Shown: positions 1-12,100 of the stretch, in pieces
Numbering within the stretch: the first letter of the stretch is position 1
How the letters are laid out: each line of letters starts with the position of its first letter
NCBI GenBank assembly: GCA_027924585.1
Contig: BSBM01000440.1
Coordinates: forward strand, 13,547,501 to 13,611,500
DNA: 64,000 bases
Direction: 5' to 3'
Origin: Larix kaempferi
Lineage: Eukaryota > Streptophyta > Pinopsida > Pinales > Pinaceae
Program-made: the position numbers and the translations under genes
The notes under the pieces: model-generated
Told to the model about the DNA's origin: nothing
What the model saw: the letters and a program-made list of their open reading frames with translations, nothing else
The model's database searches: none

Positions 1-2400
1 TAGAACCAGTAGAAGAATCTTAATGGATCAATCCAATGGTGATCCAAGATAAGAAAACTGGCGAATTCAGGATCTGTGTCGACTTAAGAAAGTTGAATGA
101 CGCATGTTTACATGAACCATTCCCGACACCATTCATAGATGAAGTGTTAGAAGGCGTTGGAGGTTAGAAAATATACTCGTTCATAGACAGATTCTCCGGA
201 TATCATCAAATAAATATTGTGAAGGAGGATTGACACAAGACAACCTTCATAATAGACTAGGGCTGCTTCCAATATACAGTAATGCCATTCGGTCTTAAAA
301 ATGCCCCAGCAATCTTCTCCCGAATAGTTGTTTCGGAATTTAAAGACTTCATTCACAAATTCCTTGCAGTATATATGGATGATTGGACCGTGTATGGATT
401 AGTGTAGGACCATGTTGCAAACCTAAGGTTGATGCTGGAGATATGTAGGCAGCATGAGATTTCACTAAATTTGAAGAAATGCATCTTCTGCACTCCATTC
501 GGCATTTTGTTAAGACACATTGTATGCAAGGAAGGGATGTTGGTGGACCTAGCCAATATTTCCATTATTGTTGACTTACACCCTCCGATGACACTAAATC
601 AACTAAGGGAGACATTGAGGCATACGGGGTACTACAAAAATTTCATCAAAGGGTATGCAGCGATCATAGTGCCAATCGAGAAGCTATGAAAGAAGGATGT
701 GAAGTTTGAATGGAATGAAGAATGCCAAAAGAGCCTCAACATATTAAAAGAAATATTAGCTTTTCCCGACTGGACAAAGGAATTCCACGTCCACGTCAAT
801 GCATCATCGATAACACTAGGGGTGGTATTGGCTCAACAAGGAGAAGGGGCGATTAATCACCCAATTGCATTCGTCAGTAGGACACTGTCCACTAGAGAGA
901 GGAACTACACAACAACATAGAGAGAAGGGTTAGCAATGGTCTACGCATTACAGAAATTCCACCACTACCTACTTGGAGGCCATTTCAAGATGTTCACTGA
1001 CCACTCAGCATTGAAATATTTGGTCAACAAGCCTGCGTTAGGGGGGGATTTGTCATTGGTTTCTTCTATTTCAAGAATTTGACTTTGAGATTATTGTAAA
1101 ACTGGGACGCTTGAATGTTGGGCCTGATCACTTGTCTCTAATTGAATCATGAGAAGAACCCCAAAGCATAGATGAAGGATTACCAGATGCGCAACTATTT
1201 CGGATCGGCATGGTCGATGACCATTACGAGCAAATCATTGAGTTCTTGACTACAGGATGTGCACCAGAAGGATTGAATACCAACCAAAAAAATCAGCTAG
1301 TGGTAAAGGCTGCCGACTTTCATTTAATTGCAGGACAACTTTACAAAATTGGGCCAGACGAGATTCTTCACCGATATGTTCCTCCGCATGAGTAGGAAAG
1401 GATACTAGCGGAATATCATGATGGGATCGCAGGAGGACACTATGGAGGACGTGCCACTGCTAGTAAGATACTTAGAGCTGGATTATGGTGGCCGACAATG
1501 CATGGAGATGATGTGGATTACGCCGAGAGTTGCGATGTGTGCCAAAGAACAGGAAAGCCATCGCGAAGGGATGAGATGCCACTAGTACCTCAGTTGACGC
1601 TACAAGCGTTCGAAAAATGGGTGGTTTAATTTGTAGGGCCGATCAACCCACAAGGAAAAAGGACGGGATCACGATATATAATCACCATGATTGATTATTT
1701 GATGTGATGGGATGAAGCTAGACCGGTGAAGGATTGCACAACTGCGACATCAGCAATATTTCCTTTTGATAACGTGGTCACCAGGCTTGGGTGTCCAAAT
1801 ATATTGACGAGTGACCAGGGTACTCACTTTTTCAACCAAACTATCAAGGCAATGATAGAACCATTCAAGATTTAGCATCGCAAAAGTACCCCATACCACC
1901 CATAGGTGAATGGTGCAGTAGAAGCATTTAACAATATATTAGAGCATGCGCTAACAAAGGTATGTAACACGAACCGCGGCGACTGGGATCCAAATATTCT
2001 AGCAATATTGTGGGCCTATAGTACAACTTGTAAACGTTTTGACAGGCGAGACACCATTCAAGTTAGTTTACGGATAGGAAGTAGTGATGCCAATGGAATA
2101 CATTGTCCCCAGTCTCCTCATTGTAGCAGCCATAGGAATGAGAGACAACAAAGCACTCGAAGAACGGTTGACGCAATTAGTACAGCTTGACAAGGACAGG
2201 TTTATCGCAGGATTCCAACAACAGGTAGAAAAGGATCGACAAAAGGCTTGGCACAATTGCCATGTCAAGGCTAAGCACTTCCAATGTGGAGATATGGTGC
2301 TTTTATATGACAATAAGTTTGTGAAGCATCCAGGTAAGCTCCAGATGCATTGGTTGGGACCTTATATTATAAAATTTATCACTAACGGAGGTGTCGTATA
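1..2400 (+). pseudogene. Ty3/gypsy pol remnant (RT, RNase H, integrase), 5' end outside window
   Basis: Degenerate retrotransposon polyprotein that once copied RNA to DNA and integrated it. Reading across stops and frameshifts gives the gypsy order. Reverse transcriptase has RICVDLRKLNDA near 70-105, FGLKNAPA near 290 and the catalytic box YMDD at 372-383. RNase H follows (about 700-1140) with VNASS where the family has a catalytic D, then TDHSALKYL. The integrase has an HHCC-type zinc finger (GGHYGG near 1435, CDVCQRTGK near 1535), the core aspartates in MIDY and LTSDQGTH, and the glutamate region NGAVEAFN near 1910. At least six in-frame stops (for example in the first 260 bases) and frameshifts show it is dead. 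Gag and protease would lie left of the window. The family is certain; the lineage is not. Confidence 0.92.
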
Positions 2401-3470
2401 GTTACAAAAGCTAGATGGGATTCTACTAACAAATCTAGTGAATGGAACCTGATTGAATCCCTATCACCATAACCAGGTGCATGGAAACTAAAACAGGGTT
2501 CGCACCAGTAAAAAAAAAAATAGAAGAAAAAGAAAAGAAAAACAAGACATTGAATATCTGTCGATCGCATAGGAAAGTGCAAGCATAGGGACTTGAAGTT
2601 CGTAGATAGGTAGCATGTGGCAGTCAAATCAGGCCATAATAATAGAATTCAAGCATCGATGGAAGGCAGCGGCAGCGGATGACAATTCACTTAATGGCCG
2701 AATTTAGGAAATACGGGAAAGATTCAACGAAGGACTTGGTAATCATTCCTCAAAGATTCCATGATAGAAAGGACTGAGTGAGTTAATCTATAAAGCAGAT
2801 GGGAAACTAGCATTATGAAGAGTTATTGAGCTAGAGGTGCGACTCTAGGAAGTTGCAGAGTCAAGCAGTGAAGATAGAAGGGTCGGGAAGTAAGGAAGTT
2901 GTAAAGTATTACAGGGGTGTGATGGCACACTCATTTCTGGCAGAAGCACCCAGGGTGTGCTAAGGGAAAAAACAAAAAGTGTTCATGAGCAATTGACGAA
3001 TAAAGATGCGCAGAAAAACCTAAAGGAAAGAAAAAAAGTGTCACCCAATATTTATAAGGGATTTGTAGGAGTTGGAAGAACCTTGGTCCATACGACCACA
3101 GAAACACCAAGAGCAAGGGCACACTGGACCCATCGAAGGATGATCAAAGGTGAGAAACTAATGTGCCGGAGCGTCCAACCTGTTTCACATTTTGGTGACG
3201 TCGATGAAATTTTGTCCAATCAAAATCCAGGGTCGAGAGTAGTAGATAGCCAATCAGGGATAGATGATGAAGGTTTCAATAGACTAGAGGATGAGTTTGA
3301 GAAATACATAACAGCCATCAAGAGACTGGAGGATGAGTTCAAGAATTACATGACAACCATCAAGAGACCAGAGGACGAGTTCGAGAAGTACACAACAGCG
3401 AACCAGAACAGTACCAGAGGTGTCTAACTGATGTGGCTTAAGGGTGAGCCACAAGTTTTTGTTAGGGGCC
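2401..3470 (+). other. Gypsy 3' internal region with a repeat-bearing ORF (2957-3427)
   Basis: Between the end of integrase and the candidate LTR I see no conserved enzyme. An A-rich tract lies at about 2508-2545. One 156-codon open frame (2957-3427) encodes a lysine-rich start and then three tandem copies of a roughly 15-residue unit of the type RxEDEFEKYxTAIK (about 3285-3410). This may be the tail of the polyprotein, a small extra ORF or chance. I do not recognise a family. Confidence 0.4.
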
Positions 3471-4230
3471 TGTTGGCACAAGGTTAGGGCGCATGAAGTG
3501 CGAAAGTTGACAACGATAAAGAGGGAATTCGCGGAAGAAAGGACCATTTGCAGAGAATAAGGAAGCTGACGAAAGACCAAGTTATGGTTTAGTTAGGTAG
3601 AATGGGTCATTTGGACTGTTTTGTAACAACTTAGTTGTCTATAAATAGGACCATGATTGCATTGTAAGCCTAAGGGCATCTATTTTTCAAGATTCAGTTA
3701 TAGTTGATCGATTGAAGACTATGATATCTCGCATCTATGTATTTTCCTTTTTCCGACAAGTTATGTTTTGTGTATATGGATTCGTGATAATTCGCTTGGA
3801 ACTGTTCGTGCGAAGGTTGTACCATAGATTTTGAGATGAGTTAATGCATGAGGATGTTCGATTATGTCTCTATTTTGTGTCATGAATGATGACTGTTATA
3901 TTAATGTATTAATGTGTTTAAGGCTTTGTTGCTCTATCGATGTCGATTAAATCTGTAATGCGAATGTTTATTACATGTTGAATATATACTTGATTTGTTA
4001 GCATAATGCGAAGGTAAGATCTCTGGTTTTTGTAGAGATTGATTAAGGGTTAATGCATGTCTTCTCCCTACTGCAGAAACATGGTTCCTGCAGCACCCCT
4101 TAGACATATTGGGTGAGACCTCACTCACTCTGCGAGTGTTGCTCGAAAGGGAAAAACCTTTCTGGTCCGATGCCTAAGGGTGTTATGTTGGTATTTGTTG
4201 ACAGCAGTGCAAAGTGAACCCCTGTCGACA
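3471..4230 (+). repeat. Candidate gypsy 3' LTR
   Basis: The segment starts with TGTTGGCACA and can end in CA at 4230, the usual TG...CA LTR limits. It carries a TATA-like TATAAATAG at about 3640-3648 and AT-rich sequence downstream, as expected for U3/R/U5. It lies on the correct (3') side of the pol remnant. Without the 5' copy, which is outside the window, the ends cannot be verified. The bases just upstream are only a weak polypurine tract. Confidence 0.45.
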
Positions 4231-4261
4231 TAAATGTGTTAACAAATGATAAGACGAATTG

Positions 4262-4925
4262 TGAGCCAACTAGGTACCCAAACAAGAAAATAATTTAGTC
4301 GAAAATTTAGTAGTGAAAATTGGATCTCTATCAGTTACAATAATCTTCAGGCTTCCATGTAACTTATGAAATGTATCCATGAAGGTGGAAGCTACTGTAC
4401 TTGTATTAAAACAACCAAAAAGTGTAAAAATGTGTGCATACTTCGTGAGTCTATCAACAACTGCCATAATAACATTCTTCCCTTCTGACTTGGGTAGTCC
4501 TTTGATAAAATCCATTCAGACTTTCTCCCAACACTAGCGAATTTTTTCCAAAGGTTGTAAAAAACACGGGGTATTAACTATTTCAACCTTATTTTGTTGA
4601 CAAACCAAACATTCTACCACAAACTTTTGAACATTAGATTTAAGACCTTCGCAAAAAAATTCCTTCTTGACCTTGTGGTAGGTTTTCAAGAAACTTGAGT
4701 GCCCACCTGTAGGAGAGGCATGTAATACCAACAGCACCTTTTGTTTGAGTTGGTAGTTCTTGCATATAGATAAGTGGTCCTTATACCATAGTGAATCGTT
4801 TTTCCATGCAAAAGTATCTTATACACTAGGATCATTTTGTCGCTTTTGTATCAACGTCCACACAGATATGTCATTTTCCCATTATTCCCTTGCTGCTACC
4901 ACCCAATCATGTTGTATAATTGAAA
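4262..4925 (-). pseudogene. Ty3/gypsy integrase fragment, minus strand
   Basis: Reading leftwards, the translation gives a chromodomain-type gypsy integrase. The zinc-binding segment is ASPTGGHSSFLKTYHKVK ... CLVCQQNK (about 4590-4710). The catalytic core starts with MDFIKGLPKSEG and continues with VVDRLTKYAHI (first aspartate) and TDRDPIF (second aspartate), about 4290-4515. The glutamate half is missing because the fragment stops near 4262. Stops occur around 4517-4535 and upstream near 4850. It faces the pol remnant to its left, so it is a different insertion. The sequence match to the family is clear; the parent element is not present. Confidence 0.88.
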
Positions 4926-4937
4926 TCGCAAAAATTA

Positions 4938-5480
4938 TTTGTAATACCCCTAGTTTTTACTTGGAATGTATTTATCCAAAATTATGTAAATGATGTAAAT
5001 ATGCTAGTGTGAATTCCCAGTGCAGAGCTCAAGGCCAAGGCCTGACTAGTGAATGCTAGGCAAGTATGATGTATATATTTTATTTGGATTGTTTGGTTGG
5101 CTTGTTATGTTGATTTAGAAAATATGTAAATATTATGTCCATAAATAATAAAATGGTACAAGTATGGTTGTGTAAAGAGAAACAAAGGGGCTATAATTTC
5201 ACTAGAGGGGAAGAGGAATGGGGGTCTATGGGAGACTAAATCCTTGTTTTCAAGTGTCAACCTTAGAACTCACCCAAATTCTATCATGTTCTTTGAATAA
5301 GCCAACTATCTCCTTGTTTGACTATTTTCCAATCATAAGTGCATGTGTGAGGTTGGTGGGAAAAGTTACCTCATGTAGTTATTGAAGCATGGGTCCGACT
5401 GCACTTTTGTGACAGTTCTGTCATGACAGAAGTTAGTCTATAGCTTCGAGGAGTCCTTTCTTCTACTGTCAAAAATTATA
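4938..5480 (+). repeat. Truncated gypsy-like LTR start (TGTAATACCCC type)
   Basis: It begins TGTAATACCCCTAG, typical of chromovirus (Tekay/Del) LTRs, and contains GAGCTCAAGGCCAAGGCC at 5025-5042. The same 18-mer lies at a similar place in the LARD-like LTRs (complement at 43933-43950 and 51602-51619), so these LTR families appear related. No matching LTR end is visible. The segment fades before the inverted repeat at 5596. Confidence 0.45.
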
Positions 5481-5595
5481 TTAGTTGTATTTTCACCATT
5501 TTCTCATATCCTTTTTATTCAACCCTCATTCTCTCATTTCTTGCATGTCGATCTACACTAGGAAGAACTCTCCATTGTTGTCCATGAACTTACTT

Positions 5596-6646
5596 ATCCA
5601 TATCGCAGTTGGCATTTTTTTCGAATGCCAACACCGACTCCGACAAGTCATCGACGTCGACACAACTTCTACAAGTTTCGACTTCGACATGGCTTCGAAA
5701 AAATCCGCAACTTTGAAAAGTTCAACGACCTCAAAACAGTCTCGCGACGTCGACATGTAGCATCAACTTGCAACTGTCGAACTTCGACAGATTGTCTCTT
5801 TGTCTTCCAATCGACTGTAACGGTTGAACTTCCGAAACCGTTCTAACTTATCTCGTAACTGAACGTAATGGGTAGGCACCCAAGCATCTCAACACTATAT
5901 ATAAGCATGTAAATATTGTAACATACATCAAGTCATGATATTTACATCCAGTAATAGAGAAATCAGTTCACATTCCTTCATATTGTTTGTGTGTATTTTT
6001 GTTTATCTACGTAGTGTATTAATGCTTTGCTTATTATCTTTTTTATGCTTCTACCATAACAGATTTGACTCATTCAGTCGAACTATTGTCCCCCTCGTGC
6101 TTCCTGCTCTGATACCAATGATCCTCTCGAGGCCAGGAAGCATGAGGGGGACAACAGTTCGACTGAATGAGTTGGCTCTGTTATGGCGGAAGCATAAGAA
6201 AGAGAACAAGCAAAGCAAGAATACACTACGCAGATAAACACAAATACACACAGACAATATGCAGGAATGGGAACTGATTTCTCTATTACTTAATGTAAAG
6301 ATCATGACTTGATGTATGTTAGAATATTATACATGCTTATATAGAATGTTGAGACGCTTGGGTTCCTTCCCGTTACGTTCAGTTACAAGAGAAGTTAGAA
6401 TGGTTTTGGAAGTTCAACAGTTACAATCGACTATAAGACAGAGAGACAATCTGTCGAAGTTCGATAGTCGCAAGTTGATGTTGCATGTCGATGTCACGAG
6501 ATTTTTTTGAGGTCGCTAAACTTGTCGAAGTTGTGGAGTTTGTCGAAGTCGTGTCGAAGTTGAAACTTGTAGAATTTGTGTCGACGTCAATGACTTGTCG
6601 CATTCGGTGTTAGCATTCGACAATCGATGCCAACTGCTATATGGAT
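5596..6646. repeat. Inverted LTR dimer (foldback), arms about 511 bp, loop 27 bp
   Basis: The left arm (5596-6106) and right arm (6134-6646) are reverse complements with scattered mismatches and small indels. The loop, plus the last base of the left arm, holds GCTCTGATACCA (6106-6117), the complement of the initiator-Met tRNA primer-binding site TGGTATCAGAGC. Each arm has a TATATAAG promoter-like box (near 5898 and, inverted, near 6340) and GTCGAAGTT-rich low-complexity sequence. The arms therefore look like two copies of one LTR (probably copia-like) head to head around a primer-binding site. No coding sequence is present, apart from short frames that mirror each other. Confidence 0.82.
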
Positions 6647-7296
6647 CACTTACCATGTTGTTTTGAACCTAGAAATTCCAATTTGGATACCATGTTGTAG
6701 ATTTGGAAGGGAAAATTGATGGATGTAGGTGAGTAGACAGATGGGGAAATCTAGGAACATTTACGCATTGAGTTATGTTGCTCAGGTTCTTGAGAAGCCA
6801 TGGATAGAAGATACGGGTGGTTCTATAGCAGCATATATCATATTGGACTTCTTCTATGCACACACTAGAAGCACCTAGCAAGATGGATCGCCTAACAAAA
6901 CCGTGGATAGGTGAAGGGGATCCCTGAGCTATAAGGGTTTTTTGGGGGCAGGTATTGTGGAATCCAAGGCTGTGAGGGTTGTGTGATACCCCTGTAGAGC
7001 TCTGTATGAGCATTTGGCTAAGCATAGAGAGAAGAATGGGTTGTGGGATGATATATAGAAGCACATAGGTGTTTCCTTCACCCTGGTGGCCTCATAGCCC
7101 AGCTTGGGGGTGGCATCTCAGCATAAAGAGTATATGTTGGAAAGAGTGCCTATGGTTGGGTGGAAAATCGCTCTTACACAACCAGTTGCGTGGATATGCA
7201 TTGGATAAAGATAAGTATTCTCATGCATTTGAATTTGTAATGTTTTTATTGGATGCATGTAATGTTTAAGCTTATATTTACATGTTATATGTGTGT
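6647..7296. other. Unassigned spacer
   Basis: No recognisable gene or element end. A 131-codon minus-strand frame (6669-7064) and a 66-codon plus-strand frame (7069-7269) match nothing I know and are probably chance. Confidence 0.4.
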
Positions 7297-7335
7297 CACT
7301 ACTACATATGGCTCAAAAGTCCCATGAAAGTTTGC
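7297..7335 (+). repeat. CACTA left terminal inverted repeat
   Basis: CACTACTACATATGG opens the element. Similarity to the inverted right end continues weakly for about 36 bases (both then contain a TCCCA(C/T)(G/A)(G/A)AAA-like stretch). A subterminal GTGGCTATAGCCA motif, also found many times at the right end, lies near 7417. Confidence 0.7.
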
Positions 7336-7536
7336 CATGAAACAGTTAAAATTGATGTTTTCGTGGAAAAACGGTTTAAATTTTTGGAAAAAAAAATGAA
7401 AATTCCCTCGACGTTTGTGGCTATAGCCATGAAATGTCGAAAAGATTTTATTTTATTTTGTAACGGTCATTGACTTCTTCTTTTTTTTAAATTTGACCAT
7501 TTTGTAATTTTGCCGGAACCGCGACCCTCATTGAGC

Positions 7537-7677
7537 TATAAATACATGTTCTTAAGTCATATTGTCAGAATCATTTGTTACAGTTGCAGCGATCTTTCTA
7601 TTGGTTTTTGGTTCTACAATTTCAAGAGTCCAGTACTGGTTTGACACATCGAATTTTTGCGCTCATTCGTTTTCCAG
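7537..7677 (+). promoter_or_regulatory. CACTA promoter and untranslated leader exon
   Basis: A TATAAATA box (7537-7544) sits about 240 bp inside the left end. A pyrimidine-rich leader follows and ends in CAG at 7677 before GTTAGT, a good splice donor. This matches the Spm/CACTA layout, where the transposase promoter lies in the left end and the first exon is untranslated. Transcription start and splicing are inferred. Confidence 0.55.
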
Positions 7678-9114
7678 GTTAGTTTAATTGCAATGCACTA
7701 GTCTTTTTTTTGTTGCGCCCTTTATGTTCCAACTAGGGTTTCAATGCAGATCTCATTTTTATCTTTCTCTACCTCTTTATCCATGATGTATCCTCCATTT
7801 ATAATCCATGTGGGTGGCAAGGTTAATGCTATGAATGCATGCATGTCACACAAATGTTGTCCATGCATGATATTTCCTCGTGCATTTTTGCTTTCACATG
7901 TTTTAATCCCTAATTTAAGGATTTTGAGATGTGGTTTTGGTTCTTGTTTATAACTTTAGTATTTATCCATGGTACCTCTTTATAATAACCATGAGGCTTA
8001 TGCACACCTAGAAAAGGATATTCACATATTTTTATGGGTTTAATATAATCAAAATACATGATTTCATTAGTCTAGGTAGTAGTTATGTTATACCCCAAAA
8101 CAATTTAGGGTGTTAGGTACCATTAGAACTAGGGTTCAAGGAGGGTCATTGGGAAAAAATGTACAATAAGGATTTCCTCTTTATATTATATTAGTACTTT
8201 ATACCAACCATGGGATAAAAATTCCTTTACACCGAGATTCTTCTTGACGTGTGATTAAAGAAAGCTTGGACATTGAAATCCAAGAAAAATACTTAATTTG
8301 TTATTTTTCTTAAATAGTGTTTGGAATCCTATCTTTAGAATTAATATATAAAAACACTTTTTATTTAGATATTTTTGCTAATTGGAGGTATCCATGTGGA
8401 TAAACTATTGACACTATTGGGAGAAAAAACCCCATGCTTTCTACAATCTCGGTGAAAAAATATGGAGCATATTGTCTAGATATGTTCTCTTTCTAGGAAT
8501 GTATAGACGTAATCATAGTTTGCGCCATGTCAATAATATTTTCTTGCTTCTTCAACATGGTCATGAGATATTATTATAGGAAATTTATTATCTATATACC
8601 ATTTGATGGGAATCTCCATTTTTTTAATCTTTTGCAATATATGTAACAAATTTTATTAAAAATCAGAGGAAAAATACATAATTTTAAACTTAGACACCAT
8701 CATTCTCCAATTCATGGTCTTGTTTTTTAAAATTGCTTGTGATTCAAGCATAACTTATCCCAACATAATTAGGTTTGTCATTCCAATGTCGCACATGAAA
8801 ATATTTTTCTTTTAGGGTCTTTTATTCCTTTAAACCCAAGTTTTTTTATTTATCTCACCTATCTAATAAATCAAATTATCTAGATTTATCTTAAATTTGA
8901 ATATCTTGGGGTATATGATCAAGGTCCTCCTCTTAAACTAGAAATAGTTGTTATTATCCATTCCTTAATGTTTTAAGATCCTTTTAGTATTTGTTACTCT
9001 TTTTGTAATGTCCCCATTATTCTCCTTTAATATATATATGTATATATTATATTCAATTTAGATGTACATTATATATTGATTAATGAGTTTTCTTTGTTGT
9101 TATAGGCTATCAGA
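7678..9114 (+). other. Probable leader intron of the CACTA transposase
   Basis: AT-rich sequence with no supported gene. It ends in a T-rich stretch and TTATAG just upstream of the first coding exon (ATG at 9115), which fits a long intron or an extended 5' untranslated region. Confidence 0.4.
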
Positions 9115-12100
9115 ATGTCAAATAAATATACTTGGGAAGAAAACAATAGGAGGTATGTTGAGGCTAAGGAAGCATAGGAGGCGAAGGGTGATGGAAAGTG
9201 TTATTTCCCTTGCAATGATTGTAGAGGTTTGCGAACTAGAAGAATTTTAAGAACATCAACTGAAAAACATTGTAAGGAGAAGGGGCATGCTGAAGGGGGA
9301 TATGAATATCATCCATTGGTAAGATGTTATTCATTACATATTGTACTTCTTGTAATAGTATTGATAATGTAATCACAATTTTTGTATCATTGTAAATATA
9401 TGTGTTGTATATTATACACTAATGTTATTGCATTGTTTATAAATATAAAGACAATGCCCCCAAGATGTCGACCGCCAGAGAGCTATTTGCCACATGATAG
9501 TAGAAATACTACTTTACAAGACGACGAGCATGGAGATCATGCTATTGAAGATCGAGTTCTTAATGATCCTATGGACGAAGATGACGTTATTGATACTAAT
9601 GGTGAAGATGAGATAAATAGATTGCTACAAGACACATTTGCTCCATTGGATGAGGACAACCTCCATGCTTTTCATGATGTTCCTCTTCTCAAGAAGTCCC
9701 AAGAACCTCTTTATGAAGGCTCAACAACCAATATTCTATCTTCTATATTGTTGTTGGTGAGCTTGAAGGTTTTGAATGGTTTATCAAACACTTGTTTCAC
9801 ACAGCTCCTAAGGTATGTAAATTTGATTATTTTCCTATATTTTTAGTGTTAATTAATTCGTAAATTAGGGATATGAAATATTTATGACGTATATTGTTTA
9901 CATTTCACTTTTTGTCAATGTTGCAGATTGTTGGGTGAATTTCTATTACCACCTTCAAATAATTTACCACGCACAAGTCGAGAGGTATTCTTGATTATGA
10001 AAGAAATTGGAGTGGAGTATCAATCTATTGATGCATGTCATAATGATCATATTATATATTATGGACAATATGCATCAGAAAACAAATGCCCATAGTGTGA
10101 AATTAGTAGATATCGAGCTGATCAATTAACAAAAGAGGTCCCTCGCAAAGTTCTTCGTTATATTCCCATAATTCCACGTTTCCAACAACTATTCAGGTGC
10201 CAAAGTATAGCACAGTTTATGGATTACCATGCGAAGAACAGAAGTGAAGATGGTGTTCTTCGAATGCCTGCAGATGGTTCTGCATTGAAGAGCATCGAAG
10301 AAAAATGGCCAATTTTTAAATATGAACCTCATAATGTTAGACTTTCATTGGCAGCTGATGGTTTCAATCCATTTGGTGAGCTTCGTTCTACTTATTCAGT
10401 GTGGCTTGTTTTCATCATAAACAATAACCTACCTCCTTGGATGACAATTAAGAGAGAGCACACAATGTTGGCAATGATTATTTCAGGTATTTTTTTTAAG
10501 CTGTAATTATATTATTTCATAAAGCTATTTGTTTAATTGCTGCATGAGAACACCATTTATATATTTGGATGGATAACTAAATAGCAATATTGTATGTTTA
10601 TTGATCAATTAGGTAAGTACCAAGTTAAAGATATGAATGTATATATTGAGCCTCTTATTGATGAGCTATTGAAGTTATGGGCAAGAATCACTATGCATGA
10701 CATCTCTAGAACAATAGGGAAGAAACAATTTCAGTTCCATGGAATTCTTGCATGGACAATTCATGACGCTCCCGGGTTAACACATTTTTGTGGTATGTAA
10801 CTTTATGTTGCACGTCGTTAAAATTATATGTTTTTAAGGTAAAAAAAATGCATTTTTTGTTTGAATTAATAATATTTTGATGCTATAACATTAATACATA
10901 TATCTTGCAGGTCTTCAAACAAAGGGAAAATTTGCATGTCCAGTATGTGGTCCTAGGATAAAATCTCATCGTTCAAGAAGTTTAGCAAAGGAGGTGTTCG
11001 ATGAGTATAGGCACTTCCTCCCTAAGAACCATAGGTACTGAACTATTGAAAAAACAAAATTCAATGGTAAAGAAGAGAATGCAAAGAAACCACGAAGAAT
11101 GACACCTCACCTATGGAAGGTGGAATATAATAGAAATCGTCAAGGTATGCAAATTGTTTATGCAACATACAATATGTTCACGTAATATTATGATTTTTAT
11201 ATTTTTACTGAATTTTCTCTACCATGGATGTCATGAATTATTGTTAATGTGTTTTCGTTTATGTTTAATGACTGTATTTAAGGCATGAATGGGCTTCCAC
11301 GAGGAATGAAGAGTTATCCCATACAATTCAGTAGGTTGCCTTACTACGAGCACCTACAAATAGCTCATTTGTTTGATACAATGCATATCGGGAAGAATGT
11401 AACAGAAATGATATGGCGGACATTAGATGGAAGGTCAGACAAAGATAAAATTGGAAAAATTTGTAGTGAGATTGCATAAGCAAATCACGCATTGCAAACT
11501 ATAATTATTTCCAATGCTGGAAATGGGAACCGGAATATTAGTCTTCCATGGTTATTGACGGAGCAACAAAGCAATGCTATAAAAGAGGTCATTCAGAAAA
11601 TAAGGTTTCCGACGGGGTTTTCGTCGAACATACAAAATATCTTAACCAAAAAGGTGATTTTGGCGGTGTTAAAACTCATGACTGGCATACATTCATTAAG
11701 GTAATTATTTACATATATAATTTCCATTAAGTAAATCTTTTTAATAATTGTTCTCTCCTATTTGGAAACATTAGATAATGATTTCTTTTTTCTAAAGTAC
11801 GTTCTACCTCTGGCTCTCCCAGATAGCTTTGACGAAAACATAAAACAAATTATATATGATCTTGGTAAATACATGAGGTAAGTAACAATTTTATATGCAT
11901 GAAAAGTTCGTTCTTTTGGTTGCATTGATTAATGACATATTGTGTTTTATAGCTTGGAACTTTATTATATATTATATGCCTCAATCTGGTTGATCATTAA
12001 TCATGTTATTTTCTTGCATCTTTTGTAGGTGGCTTTCATCTAAAGAAATCCATAAAGAATATATTAGGTATTGGAAGAGAGAAATTCCTCGTCTAATGTG

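Noticed and set aside
5935-6305. Paired 100- and 84-codon frames with nearly the same protein on opposite strands.
   Set aside because: They mirror each other because of the inverted repeat. There are no independent coding signals.
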